The translations under genes were made by a program, and so were the position numbers. From positions 1 through 6,184 of the forward strand of contig RFTR01000118.1 of the NCBI GenBank assembly GCA_009923345.1: a stretch of 6,184 nt of DNA. Reading direction: 5' to 3'. Below, one piece after another: positions 1 to 6,184 of the stretch. Origin of the DNA: Betaproteobacteria bacterium (lineage in GTDB: Bacteria; Pseudomonadota; Gammaproteobacteria; Burkholderiales; Burkholderiaceae_C). A model generated the notes under the pieces. The model was given only the letters and a program-made list of their open reading frames with translations. It was not told where the DNA came from and made no database searches. How positions within the stretch are numbered: position 1 is the stretch's first letter; each line of letters begins with the position of its first letter.

Positions 1-74
1 CGAACAGGACAGTGAAACGACTTAGCGCCGATGATAGTGCGGGTTCCCGTGTGAAAGTAGGACATTGTCAGGCT
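1..74 (+). rRNA. rrf: 5S ribosomal RNA, 3' part (5' end outside the window)
   Basis: This is the 3' portion of a 5S rRNA gene, a structural RNA of the large ribosomal subunit. The stretch shows the conserved 5S core: CGAACAGGACAGTGAAACG, then TAGCGCCGATGATAGTG, then the helix IV region and GTGAAAGTAGGAC. These correspond position by position to the E. coli segments GAAGTGAAACG, TAGCGCCGATGGTAGTG and GAGAGTAGGG. The 3' end is placed at about 74, because GTCAGGCT should pair with the missing 5' strand of helix I; the exact end is uncertain by a few bases. It is the last gene of an rrn operon reading into the window, and a terminator-like hairpin follows 12 bases later. Confidence 0.95.
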
Positions 75-85
75 CTTACAGCCTC

Positions 86-117
86 AAAAAGCCCATCTCT
101 AACGAGTTGGGCTTTTT
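86..117. terminator. Bidirectional rho-independent terminator between rrn operon and convergent minus-strand genes
   Basis: AAAAAGCCCA (86-95) and TGGGCTTTTT (108-117) form a perfect 10-base inverted repeat around a 12-base loop. The GC part of the stem is flanked by A on the left and T on the right, so either strand yields a hairpin followed by a U-tract. On the plus strand it lies just after the 5S rRNA. On the minus strand it lies about 30 bases after the stop codon of the metallo-hydrolase gene. It therefore probably serves both convergent transcription units. Termination is inferred from structure only. Confidence 0.85.
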
Positions 118-148
118 GTTTTTGTGCATTAGGCACAAGAAAAAAGCA

Positions 149-1072
149 TCAAGCGTTCAGAAAATAATCGCCGGCGATTTCTGCGGCTTTACTACGAACA
201 AGATCGTTGCAAATAAATTCAAACCAATTTTCAAATGACAAGCCACGCGGATAGGAGTGGTGAAGCTTCTCCAAATGCGTAGCTGATATTGCCCAATTCG
301 AAAATGCTGAACGTTCAATACGCTGCAATTCCAGCAATTTAAACTTCACCAACACCTTGGCCGCATAAAGTGCATGTGATTCCGGCTTCTCGATAAAGCG
401 TGTCAAACGCGATCGTGCACGTGTAAGGGCCCCTGCTACATCTGTAAATGGCGAGCCATGGCCAGGAAAAATGACGGAAGGCTGGAGTGACTCAATCAAA
501 TCTAAAGAGGCACTCACATCGGCAAACCCTTCTTCGCCTTCAATTTCAGGAAATACAACCCCGAAACCGTTTTCCCATAAAGCGTCGGCCGTAATGCAAA
601 TACCCGTATCAGGTGAAAAAAGAATAAAAGAGTGTGGATCATGGCCAGGTGCAGCAAAGAATTGCCAAGTATGGTCACCAATTAAAAATTCTTGACCCAC
701 TCGAAGACTGTTGTGTGAAATAAATGGCGGGCAATGCTGTCCCGTCCCAACGTAGCCAAGGGCTAAAGCATCCCATTGGCGAACAAAGGGCGCATGACCA
801 GGTGGAATCCAAGTTGTCACGTTAGTAAAGGCCGCTTGTAAAAAGGCATTGCCACCACAGTGATCGCTGTGCAAGTGTGTATTGATGATGGCGGTGAGTG
901 GACGCCCATTGAGATGGTGCTTCACCAAATCCAAGGTTTGATGCGCATGGCTGAAGTAACCCGTGTCGATCAAAACCGCTTGGTCTCGATCAACTAACAA
1001 AATGTTGTTACTTGATAACCACCCGCGTTCTAAAAAATGTACGCCCTGCGGAGGCGTCATCGTTTTAGGCAT
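149..1072 (-). CDS. Metallo-beta-lactamase-fold hydrolase
   Basis: The 307-residue protein belongs to the metallo-beta-lactamase superfamily of metal-dependent hydrolases and is probably cytoplasmic, as no signal peptide is seen. The dinuclear metal ligands are all present: THLHSDH at 65-71 (H66, H68, D70, H71), H144 in APGHD, D163 in TADA and H205 in FPGHG. The strand LIDTG at 34-38 is also typical. After about residue 215 comes a mostly helical tail, possibly like the winged-helix tail of LACTB2-type members. The ATG at 1072 lies inside the last codons of fadD, with an 8-base overlap, so translation is probably coupled; a GAGAG stretch upstream is the only Shine-Dalgarno-like sequence. An ATG four codons later is the alternative start. 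The substrate cannot be read from the sequence: a thioester, lactone or glutathione thioester are all possible. The link to an acyl-CoA synthetase gene makes an acyl substrate attractive, but that is inference. The gene itself looks intact. Confidence 0.9.
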   Translation of the reverse strand: MPKTMTPPQGVHFLERGWLSSNNILLVDRDQAVLIDTGYFSHAHQTLDLVKHHLNGRPLTAIINTHLHSDHCGGNAFLQAAFTNVTTWIPPGHAPFVRQWDALALGYVGTGQHCPPFISHNSLRVGQEFLIGDHTWQFFAAPGHDPHSFILFSPDTGICITADALWENGFGVVFPEIEGEEGFADVSASLDLIESLQPSVIFPGHGSPFTDVAGALTRARSRLTRFIEKPESHALYAAKVLVKFKLLELQRIERSAFSNWAISATHLEKLHHSYPRGLSFENWFEFICNDLVRSKAAEIAGDYFLNA

Positions 1073-2748
1073 GCGATCGTAACTCTCGCCTCAATATTTT
1101 TCCCACGTTGGTCTTGGGCAAATCATCTCTGAATTCAATATATTTAGGTTGTTTGTAGCCAGTTAAATTCTGCTTGCAATAACGCGCCACATCATCTTCC
1201 GTCAACGTGACGTCGTTGCGCACTACAAATACCTTAATCGCTTCGCCTTGCTTGTCGTCTGGAACACCGATAGCAGCACACTCCACAACACCTGGGCATA
1301 AAGAGATCACGTTTTCAAGTTCGTTAGGAAACACATTGAATCCGCTAACCAAAATCATGTCTTTCTTGCGGTCCACAATGCGTGTGAATCCCTTGTCGTC
1401 CATCACAGCAATATCGCCTGTACGCATAAAACCATCAGACGTAAAAGCCTTGTGCGTTTCGTCGGGTTGTTGGTAGTAGCCCACCATCACATTCGGGCCT
1501 TTGATACAAAGTTCCCCCACTTCGCCATAGGCAAGGCTGTTGCCATCGTCATCCTTGATGGCAATGTCAATGCTGGGCAAAGGTAATCCAATCGTGCCGC
1601 TAAAGCTGGTTGCCGTCACCGGATTGTTGGTGCCAATGGCAACGGTCTCGCTCATTCCCCAGCCTTCCACCATGGCAGACCCCGTCACTTCTTGCCAACG
1701 CTTAGCCGTACCCTCAGAGGCTGCCATGCCGCCAGCTTGCGAGACACATAAATGCGAAAAATCGAGAGATTTGAAATGCGGATGCTGTAGCAACGCATTG
1801 AACAAAGTGTTCACAGCGGGCAATAAGTGAAATGGCCGTTTTTTCAGAACATCCACAAATTTATCAATATCCCGCGGATTGGGAATGAGCGTCATATACG
1901 ACCCCCATTGCACGCTCAAAAAACAAAGTGTCAAAGCGAAGATGTGATAGAGCGGTAGCGCGGTAATGCAATTAATCTTGGACAGTAAACCAAGCTTGCG
2001 CTTGCAAAATGGCTGCGATCACATTGTTATGCGTTAAAACGGCACCTTTTGACAGCCCAGTAGTGCCGCCGGTGTACTGTAAGAAAGCAGGGTCATCGCG
2101 CGATTGCATAGACGGCTTGAGCGAATACTTGCCGCCTTCTTCCATCATCTCGTTAAATGCAATCAATGTGCGCGATTTACCAGAGGCAGTCATTCTCGGA
2201 ATTTTGTATTCCGGCACCATGCGCGCTAAGTGCCGCACAGCAAAAGTGATCCAGCGTCCGAACCAAAAACCCAGCATATCGCCCATAGAAGCGATCACAA
2301 CATTTTCAATCGGCGTGTCTTGGATCACTTCTTCCAAGGTGTGGGCAAAGTTTTCTAAAATCACAATGGTGGTGGCACCCGAGTCACACAACTGGTGCTT
2401 CAATTCACGCGCGGTATAGAGTGGATTCACGTTCACGCACACAAAGCCGGCACGCAAGATGCCCGACATCGTGACGGCAAACTGGGGGACGTTCGGCAAC
2501 ATGATGGCCACACGCGCACCTGCGGGCAAACCTAAATGTTGTAACCAAGCCCCCATACTGGCGGAAGCATCATCTACCTGACCATAGGTCATCCAGCGGT
2601 CCATGCAGACGGAGAAAGGCGAGGCTGCGTTCTTTTTAAAAGAGGTTTCCAGCAAATGGGCCAAGTTGCGAATACTGGAAGTATCGATCTCGTGGGGTAC
2701 GCCAGATGGATAGGCATCTAACCAAGGTTTTTGTGTAGAAAAAGTCAT
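1065..2748 (-). pseudogene. fadD: Long-chain fatty acid-CoA ligase, frameshifted (two intact halves)
   Basis: The intact family member activates long-chain fatty acids to acyl-CoA using ATP, feeding beta-oxidation at the inner membrane face. The upstream half (2748-1972, 258 residues) runs from MTFSTQKPW through NVNPLYTARELKHQL to the ATP-binding motif YTGGTTGLSKGA (about 225-236), then meets TAA. The second half continues in the +1 frame, readable from about 1979 to 1065. It holds ALPLYHIFAL, NPRDID, WGMSET, GELCIKGP, TGDIAVMDDKGF, VDRKKDMILVSGFNVFPNE and the catalytic lysine in TNVGKILRRELR (codon 1098-1100). Together the halves give the family's usual length of about 555-560 residues. The start at 2748 follows AAAGGAG at nine bases. 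No other stop or loss of motif is seen, so the break is recent or an assembly error. The 3' half alone could start at ATG 1895 but would lack the ATP-binding loop. The stop overlaps the next gene. Confidence 0.88.
1969..1985 (-). other. fadD: Frameshift site in fadD
   Basis: On the minus strand the first frame reads GTC CAA GAT TAA (V Q D stop). The downstream frame is entered by skipping one base: GTC C AAG ATT AAT TGC, leading to ITALPLYHIFAL. The net change is one extra base, or a loss of two bases modulo three. From recall of E. coli and Burkholderia FadD, the linker between the first half and ALPLYHIF is about 13-17 residues; here only about 8 remain. That fits a small deletion of a length leaving remainder two. 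No homopolymer run or slippery heptamer is present, which argues against programmed frameshifting and against a simple homopolymer miscall. Confidence 0.8.
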
Positions 2749-2757
2749 TTCTCCATT

Positions 2758-2764
2758 CTCCTTT
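2758..2764 (-). promoter_or_regulatory. Ribosome binding site of fadD
   Basis: AAAGGAG on the minus strand ends nine bases before the ATG at 2748. It is the best Shine-Dalgarno match near this start and decides for the ATG of MTFSTQKP over the upstream non-ATG codon at 2778. The chosen N-terminus also lines up with the short leader before the WL-YP motif seen in FadD proteins. Confidence 0.65.
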
Positions 2765-2822
2765 CCGATTGGCAGCAACTACATCGGTAATGTCCCGACT
2801 AAGGTAGATAAATTGACAAAAC

Positions 2823-2836
2823 CAGGGAAAACCCTG
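2823..2836. repeat. Short perfect inverted repeat upstream of fadD
   Basis: CAGGG (2823-2827) and CCCTG (2832-2836) enclose a four-base AAAA loop on the plus strand. Read on the minus strand, the hairpin is followed by GGTTTTGTC, a poor T-rich tail. It lies about 75 bases before the fadD start and could sit in its leader. The stem is only five bases, so chance occurrence is quite possible. Confidence 0.3.
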
Positions 2837-3020
2837 TAATAGTGGGGTGAAATTCGTCAAAACGCTCATCCATTTGTCAGCCTTCAAAAGTTGGAAGCTA
2901 TTGTTATTTGCTGGTCTAGCGCTTGACCATGTACCTTACGAGCGCGATGTGTTGGTAACGATTTGCCAACAGTGCACTTACAGCCTTCCCATATCCAAAA
3001 CCATTCGCTTTCACTGTATG

Positions 3021-3039
3021 CGCAAGTCCGGTACTTGCG
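3021..3039. repeat. Seven-base perfect inverted repeat in the divergent region
   Basis: CGCAAGT (3021-3027) and ACTTGCG (3033-3039) are exact reverse complements around the five-base spacer CCGGT. It could be an operator for a dimeric regulator or an RNA hairpin. There is no T-run after it on either strand, so it is not a usual terminator. It lies about 210 bases before ybeX and about 270 before fadD, far for a simple repressor site. Confidence 0.4.
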
Positions 3040-3163
3040 GTCTGACTATGCAGTTAATGATGAACATATACAAGGCTATGTGCGTTTATTGAATATGCGT
3101 TAGCGCTGGGCGTCATAAATCGGCGGAATATCAGTCCCAGTTACCATCGATAGCGCGCCGTAA

Positions 3164-3193
3164 AAAATACCCCTGACATACGTCTGCTTGCAA
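3164..3193 (-). promoter_or_regulatory. Weak candidate sigma-70 promoter reading toward fadD
   Basis: On the minus strand TTGCAA (3193-3188) is followed after 18 bases by TATTTT (3169-3164). This resembles -35 and -10 boxes. It would give a leader of about 400 bases before fadD, which is long, and the boxes match consensus only partly. No convincing promoter could be assigned to ybeX on the plus strand. Confidence 0.18.
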
Positions 3194-3250
3194 ACGCCAT
3201 GGGCTATGCTTCACATTTGATAAATTAAGTGGCCACAAGCTACGCAATGT

Positions 3251-4162
3251 GTGACAGACTCATCGATAACTAATTCTACGCAACACGAAATGGGCAAAAG
3301 CCTTTGGCAACGATTGATAGACCGCATTCGCCCAAAGCCAGATAGCAGCGAAGCGCTCCACCAAGTTTTTGCGGACGCAGAAGACAACCAAGTCATCGGC
3401 GCAGAAAGTCGCATCATGCTCGAAGGCGTCTTGCGTATGGCTGAATTAACCGCTGGCAAGGTGATGGTGGCTGCGGCGCGGATGGACTTGATCAATATTG
3501 ACGCATCCCTAGACGAGAGCCTGCACCAAGTCATTGACACTGCCCACTCACGTTTCCCAGTATTTGAAGGCGAGCGCGACAACATCATCGGCATTTTGTT
3601 GGCCAAAGACCTGCTCAAACTGCAGCGCGCTCCAGCGCTCAACATACGCACCTTATTGCGACCGCCAGTCTTTATTCCCGAGAGCAAAGGACTGAACGAC
3701 CTATTGCGCGATTTTCGAAACACCCGTAACCATATGGCTTTAGTGGTCGACGAATTTGGCCGCGTCGCTGGACTCATCACCATTGAAGACGTACTCGAAC
3801 AAATCGTTGGCGACATAGAAGACGAGTTTGACGAACAGGATGACGCGGGCGATATCTACGCACTCGTTGACGGAAGTTTTCGCGTCAGTGGTGACACCGC
3901 CATAGACCGTGTCGAAGAAGCATTTGAGACCACCATCTTTACCCCAGACGAAACAGAACCGCAAGAAAACCGCTTCGACACCATTGGCGGCTTCATCGCC
4001 CACGCTATGGGGCATGTGCCTCGTCGCGGCGAATTATTCGAGATCAACGGTTTACGCTTTCAAGTCTTGCTGACCAAAGCAGGGGCGGTCAAATGGTTCA
4101 AGGTATTTGCTGTGCAAGCAAATACTGCCCAAACACCTCAGCAGACCGACAAAGCGCCGTAA
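3251..4162 (+). CDS. ybeX: YbeX/CorC-family CBS-domain protein
   Basis: The 303-residue soluble protein belongs to the HlyC/CorC family. E. coli YbeX (also called CorC) has been linked to magnesium/cobalt efflux and, more recently, to ribosome metabolism; the exact activity is unsettled. After a polar N-terminus come a helical segment (about 15-65), a CBS pair (about 70-130 and 135-192) including AHSRFPVFEG, GILLAKDLL, FIPESKGLNDLLRDFR and VVDEFGRVAGLITIEDVLEQIVGDIEDE, and a C-terminal CorC_HlyC domain (about 205-288) with FDTIGGFIAHAMGHVPRRGE. No membrane helix is visible, unlike the longer haemolysin-type relatives. The first CBS domain has VMVAAARMD where E. coli has IMIPRSQM. A few extra residues (about 229-240) precede the DTIGG motif. 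The GTG start at 3251 is chosen because MTDSS and its distance to the core match E. coli YbeX; no clear ribosome binding site is seen, and ATG at 3290 is the alternative. Its stop overlaps lnt by one base. Confidence 0.92.
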   Translation: MTDSSITNSTQHEMGKSLWQRLIDRIRPKPDSSEALHQVFADAEDNQVIGAESRIMLEGVLRMAELTAGKVMVAAARMDLINIDASLDESLHQVIDTAHSRFPVFEGERDNIIGILLAKDLLKLQRAPALNIRTLLRPPVFIPESKGLNDLLRDFRNTRNHMALVVDEFGRVAGLITIEDVLEQIVGDIEDEFDEQDDAGDIYALVDGSFRVSGDTAIDRVEEAFETTIFTPDETEPQENRFDTIGGFIAHAMGHVPRRGELFEINGLRFQVLLTKAGAVKWFKVFAVQANTAQTPQQTDKAP

Positions 4163-5784
4163 TGCAAACGGCCGCGTTACGCCACCTGCAAAACTTGGGC
4201 CTTTACGTGGTGCTGGTGGTTGCTGGTGCCTTGCAAGCCTTTGCCTTGGCATGGCCTTTTGAGGGCGCATCGTATGGCCAACCCATCGCGGCGCTTCAAC
4301 TCACAAGCCTTGCCATCTTGGCTGCAGTGCTCGACCGAAGCAACAGTGCCACCCAAGCTTTTTGGCAAGCTTGGATTTTTGCGAGTGCCTGGTTGTTAGC
4401 CATCTTTTGGTGGCTTTTTATATCTATGCATATTTACGGCGAGATGCACGCGTCTTTGGCGGCGGCAGCTGTTGCACTGCTAGCCATCGCTTTAGGACTC
4501 TATTACGCTTTTGCTGGTGCTCTGTATCGCCGTTGTTGCCACCAAGGCCAAAGTGTTTTCTCGCGCGCCTTCTCGTTCGCTTTTGCGTGGATGCTGGCTG
4601 AGTTACTGCGTGGCACCTTGTTCACTGGTTTTCCTTGGGGCGCTATTGGCTACGCACACGTCGACAGCCCGATTCGCCATTGGTTGCCGTGGGTGGGCGT
4701 TTATGGTGTGAGCGCCATCGCTGCATTTGTATGTATGTTGGTGACTGCCAAACGCGCTGAGCATATTGAAAACCCTTCGCGTATCGGCTGGTGTATTCGT
4801 CTTGCAGTACTTGTGGCCCTTGCTTACACCTGGTCCACAGCTAACACCCAACAAACGGCCGCTAACAAAGAAGCTTCACAGCAGACTCTGAAAGTTGCCT
4901 TGGTGCAAGGCAATGTGCCGCAAGACCTGAAATTTGGTGCGGCAGTCCCACAAGCACTTGTGGACTATCGCCAAGCGCTATTGGCCAACACCGCAGACTT
5001 TATTGCTTTGCCTGAGACGGCATTGCCTGTGCTGGCAGACAACTTGCCCGAGCATTTTTGGAGCGAGCTCAAACAGCATTTCGCGCAACACCAACAACTT
5101 GCCCTGATCGGCATGCCGATGCGAGATGCGGGCCCCAGCACCCAGGGGCAACTTACTAACTCTGCCATGGCGCTCATGCCCAGTGCAAGCGCTGCGAACT
5201 ACCGCTACGACAAACACCACTTGGTTCCTTTTGGCGAATTTGTGCCGCCCATGTTTCGTTGGTTTGTCGACTTGATGCGCATTCCGTTAGGTAGCTTTGG
5301 ACGTGGCGCTTTGGGCCAACCGCTGTTGGAGTTCAAAGGTGAGCGCATCGCCACCAATATTTGTTATGAAGACTTGTTCGGCGAGGAACTTGTACAGAAC
5401 TTCTCAGACCCTGAGCACTCCCCCACGCTGATGATCAACCTCAGCAACATTGCATGGTTCGGAAATACCGTGGCGATAGACCAGCATTTGCATATCTCGC
5501 GCGCAAGAACGATGGAGTTAGGACGTCCCATGTTGCGTGCCACCAATACGGGCGCTACTGCCATCATTGACGCCCAAGGCGTGGTCACACACCGACTTGC
5601 CAGTGGCGTACAAGGCGTCTTAACAGGTGAAGTCAAAGGTGTGCGCACTGCGCTCACCCCCTATACCCAGTGGGCTAGCAAATTAGGTCTGATGCCACTG
5701 TGGTTGTTGGGTGTTGCCACTATGGTCGTAGTCGCTGCTTTGGCCCACCGCGCCAGACACGGGCGACGCCGCTTCGGCCCTTAA
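4162..5784 (+). CDS. lnt: Apolipoprotein N-acyltransferase
   Basis: Lnt moves an acyl chain from a membrane phospholipid to the N-terminal cysteine of lipoproteins, the last step of lipoprotein maturation, in the inner membrane with its active site on the periplasmic side. The 540-residue protein is close to the usual length (512 in E. coli). Hydrophobic segments lie at about 12-30, 42-57, 68-90, 98-124, 135-148, 174-195 and 211-226, followed by a nitrilase-like domain (about 243-495) and a final helix at about 511-528. The catalytic triad is complete: E285 in ALPETALP, K351 in YDKHHLVPFGEF, C401 in NICYEDLF. GFPWGAIGY at 156-164 is also typical. The ATG at 4162 overlaps the ybeX stop as TAATG, suggesting termination-reinitiation. 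An in-frame ATG at 4093 inside ybeX is less likely because it adds a polar, cysteine-containing leader before the first membrane helix. glyQ follows after 32 bases. Confidence 0.96.
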   Translation: MQTAALRHLQNLGLYVVLVVAGALQAFALAWPFEGASYGQPIAALQLTSLAILAAVLDRSNSATQAFWQAWIFASAWLLAIFWWLFISMHIYGEMHASLAAAAVALLAIALGLYYAFAGALYRRCCHQGQSVFSRAFSFAFAWMLAELLRGTLFTGFPWGAIGYAHVDSPIRHWLPWVGVYGVSAIAAFVCMLVTAKRAEHIENPSRIGWCIRLAVLVALAYTWSTANTQQTAANKEASQQTLKVALVQGNVPQDLKFGAAVPQALVDYRQALLANTADFIALPETALPVLADNLPEHFWSELKQHFAQHQQLALIGMPMRDAGPSTQGQLTNSAMALMPSASAANYRYDKHHLVPFGEFVPPMFRWFVDLMRIPLGSFGRGALGQPLLEFKGERIATNICYEDLFGEELVQNFSDPEHSPTLMINLSNIAWFGNTVAIDQHLHISRARTMELGRPMLRATNTGATAIIDAQGVVTHRLASGVQGVLTGEVKGVRTALTPYTQWASKLGLMPLWLLGVATMVVVAALAHRARHGRRRFGP

Positions 5785-5816
5785 AATTCACACAAAAATA
5801 CACACCGCTAGGTTTC

Positions 5817-6184
5817 ATGCTGACTTTCCAACAAATTATTCTCAAACTCCAGTCTTATTGGGGTGAACACGGTTGTGCCCTCTTGCAACCCATCGATATG
5901 GAAGTAGGTGCCGGCACCTCGCATACCGCCACTTTTTTGCGCGCTTTAGGCCCAGAGCCTTGGAGGGCTGCGTATGTGCAACCGAGCCGTCGTCCCAAGG
6001 ACGGCCGCTATGGCGAGAACCCCAACCGCTTGCAGCACTATTACCAATACCAAGTCGTCTTAAAGCCTGCTCCCAGCAATATCTTGGAGTTGTATTTAGG
6101 TTCCCTCGAAGCCTTGGGCTTCGATCTCAAAAAAAACGACATCCGCTTTGTAGAAGACGATTGGGAAAACCCCACGCTTGGCGC
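5817..6184 (+). CDS. glyQ: Glycyl-tRNA synthetase alpha chain, N-terminal part (cut by window edge)
   Basis: GlyQ is the catalytic alpha chain of the bacterial alpha2beta2 glycyl-tRNA synthetase, which charges tRNA-Gly with glycine in the cytoplasm; the beta chain glyS usually lies next. The 122 visible codons start MLTFQQIILKLQSYW and match the family almost throughout: LLQPIDMEVGAGTSH at about 23-37, then ALGPEPW, AAYVQPSRRPKDGRYGENPN, RLQHYYQYQVVLKP and IRFVEDDWENPTLGA. The full protein is about 300 residues, so roughly 40% is present. The reading frame is open to the right edge. ATG at 5817 is the only sensible start; a weak TAGG lies five to eight bases upstream. The gene is probably transcribed with ybeX and lnt, since the 32-base gap before it shows no terminator. 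Confidence 0.97.
   Translation, partial: MLTFQQIILKLQSYWGEHGCALLQPIDMEVGAGTSHTATFLRALGPEPWRAAYVQPSRRPKDGRYGENPNRLQHYYQYQVVLKPAPSNILELYLGSLEALGFDLKKNDIRFVEDDWENPTLG

Larger units (their letters stand above)
2749..3250. other. Divergent intergenic region without a recognised gene
   Basis: About 500 bases lie between the fadD start (minus) and the ybeX start (plus), so promoters for both units should be here. All six frames were read. The longest open stretches (81 codons from a GTG at 2847 on plus, and shorter pieces on either strand) lack a ribosome binding site and any family resemblance I recognise. No tRNA or transposase motif was seen. Two perfect short inverted repeats stand out, at 2823-2836 and 3021-3039. 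The region may hold a long leader, a small RNA or a decayed gene; nothing decides between these. Confidence 0.6.

Noticed and set aside
1969..1985. Programmed ribosomal frameshift in fadD
   Set aside because: No slippery heptamer, no helpful upstream Shine-Dalgarno and no clear downstream pseudoknot; the apparent loss of linker residues fits mutation better.
149..2748. Defence island, toxin-antitoxin or other novel system
   Set aside because: The genes are ordinary metabolic families (acyl-CoA synthetase, metallo-hydrolase) beside an rrn operon and housekeeping genes; no mobile-element or defence signature is present.
2847..3092. Plus-strand 81-codon reading frame starting at GTG in the intergenic region
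   Set aside because: No ribosome binding site, irregular composition with many cysteines and methionines, and no motif or family resemblance; length is within what chance allows in 500 bases.
2927..3103. Stop-free plus-strand stretch of about 58 codons in another frame (reads ...YAQVRYLRSDYAVNDEHIQGYVRL...)
   Set aside because: It looks somewhat protein-like and was considered as a decayed gene, but it has no start codon context, is preceded and followed by stops, and matches no family I recognise.
3211..3816. Minus-strand 201-codon frame opposite ybeX
   Set aside because: It is antisense to a clearly conserved gene; its serine/arginine-rich composition is typical of a shadow frame.
4603..4854. 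Minus-strand frame opposite lnt, and similar frames at 4965-5220 and 5364-5657
   Set aside because: All lie within lnt, whose catalytic motifs are continuous across them; none shows a plausible protein.

Overview
The window looks like chromosomal DNA from a betaproteobacterium of the order Burkholderiales. Three things point there: the 3' part of a typical proteobacterial 5S rRNA, the order ybeX (corC)-lnt-glyQ on the plus strand, and protein sequences that resemble what I recall of Comamonadaceae/Burkholderiaceae homologues. Base composition is roughly balanced. I could not run a search, so the placement rests on recall of family sequences.

Layout. Bases 1-74 are the end of a 5S rRNA gene, the tail of an rrn operon entering from the left. 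A hairpin with U-tracts on both strands (86-117) follows and probably stops transcription from both sides. From 149 to 2748 there is a minus-strand pair: a metallo-beta-lactamase-fold hydrolase, preceded by a long-chain acyl-CoA synthetase gene (fadD) whose last bases overlap the hydrolase start. The fadD reading frame is broken in the middle. Both halves are otherwise full length and carry their conserved motifs, but a frame change with an in-frame TAA separates them near 1972-1980. About 500 bases without a recognisable gene (2749-3250) separate this pair from a plus-strand run: ybeX (CBS/CorC family), lnt (apolipoprotein N-acyltransferase) and the first 122 codons of glyQ (glycyl-tRNA synthetase alpha chain), which runs off the right edge.

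How they fit together. ybeX and lnt share one base (TAATG) and glyQ starts 32 bases after lnt, so the three are probably co-transcribed. They combine an envelope lipoprotein-maturation enzyme, a ribosome/ion-homeostasis-associated factor and a translation enzyme, a common bacterial grouping. On the other strand the fadD-hydrolase pair would have coupled fatty-acid activation with an unidentified hydrolytic step; if the frameshift is real, only the hydrolase remains functional.

I found no mobile element, CRISPR array, tRNA or novel multi-gene system. The most notable points are the broken fadD and the unexplained divergent intergenic region.
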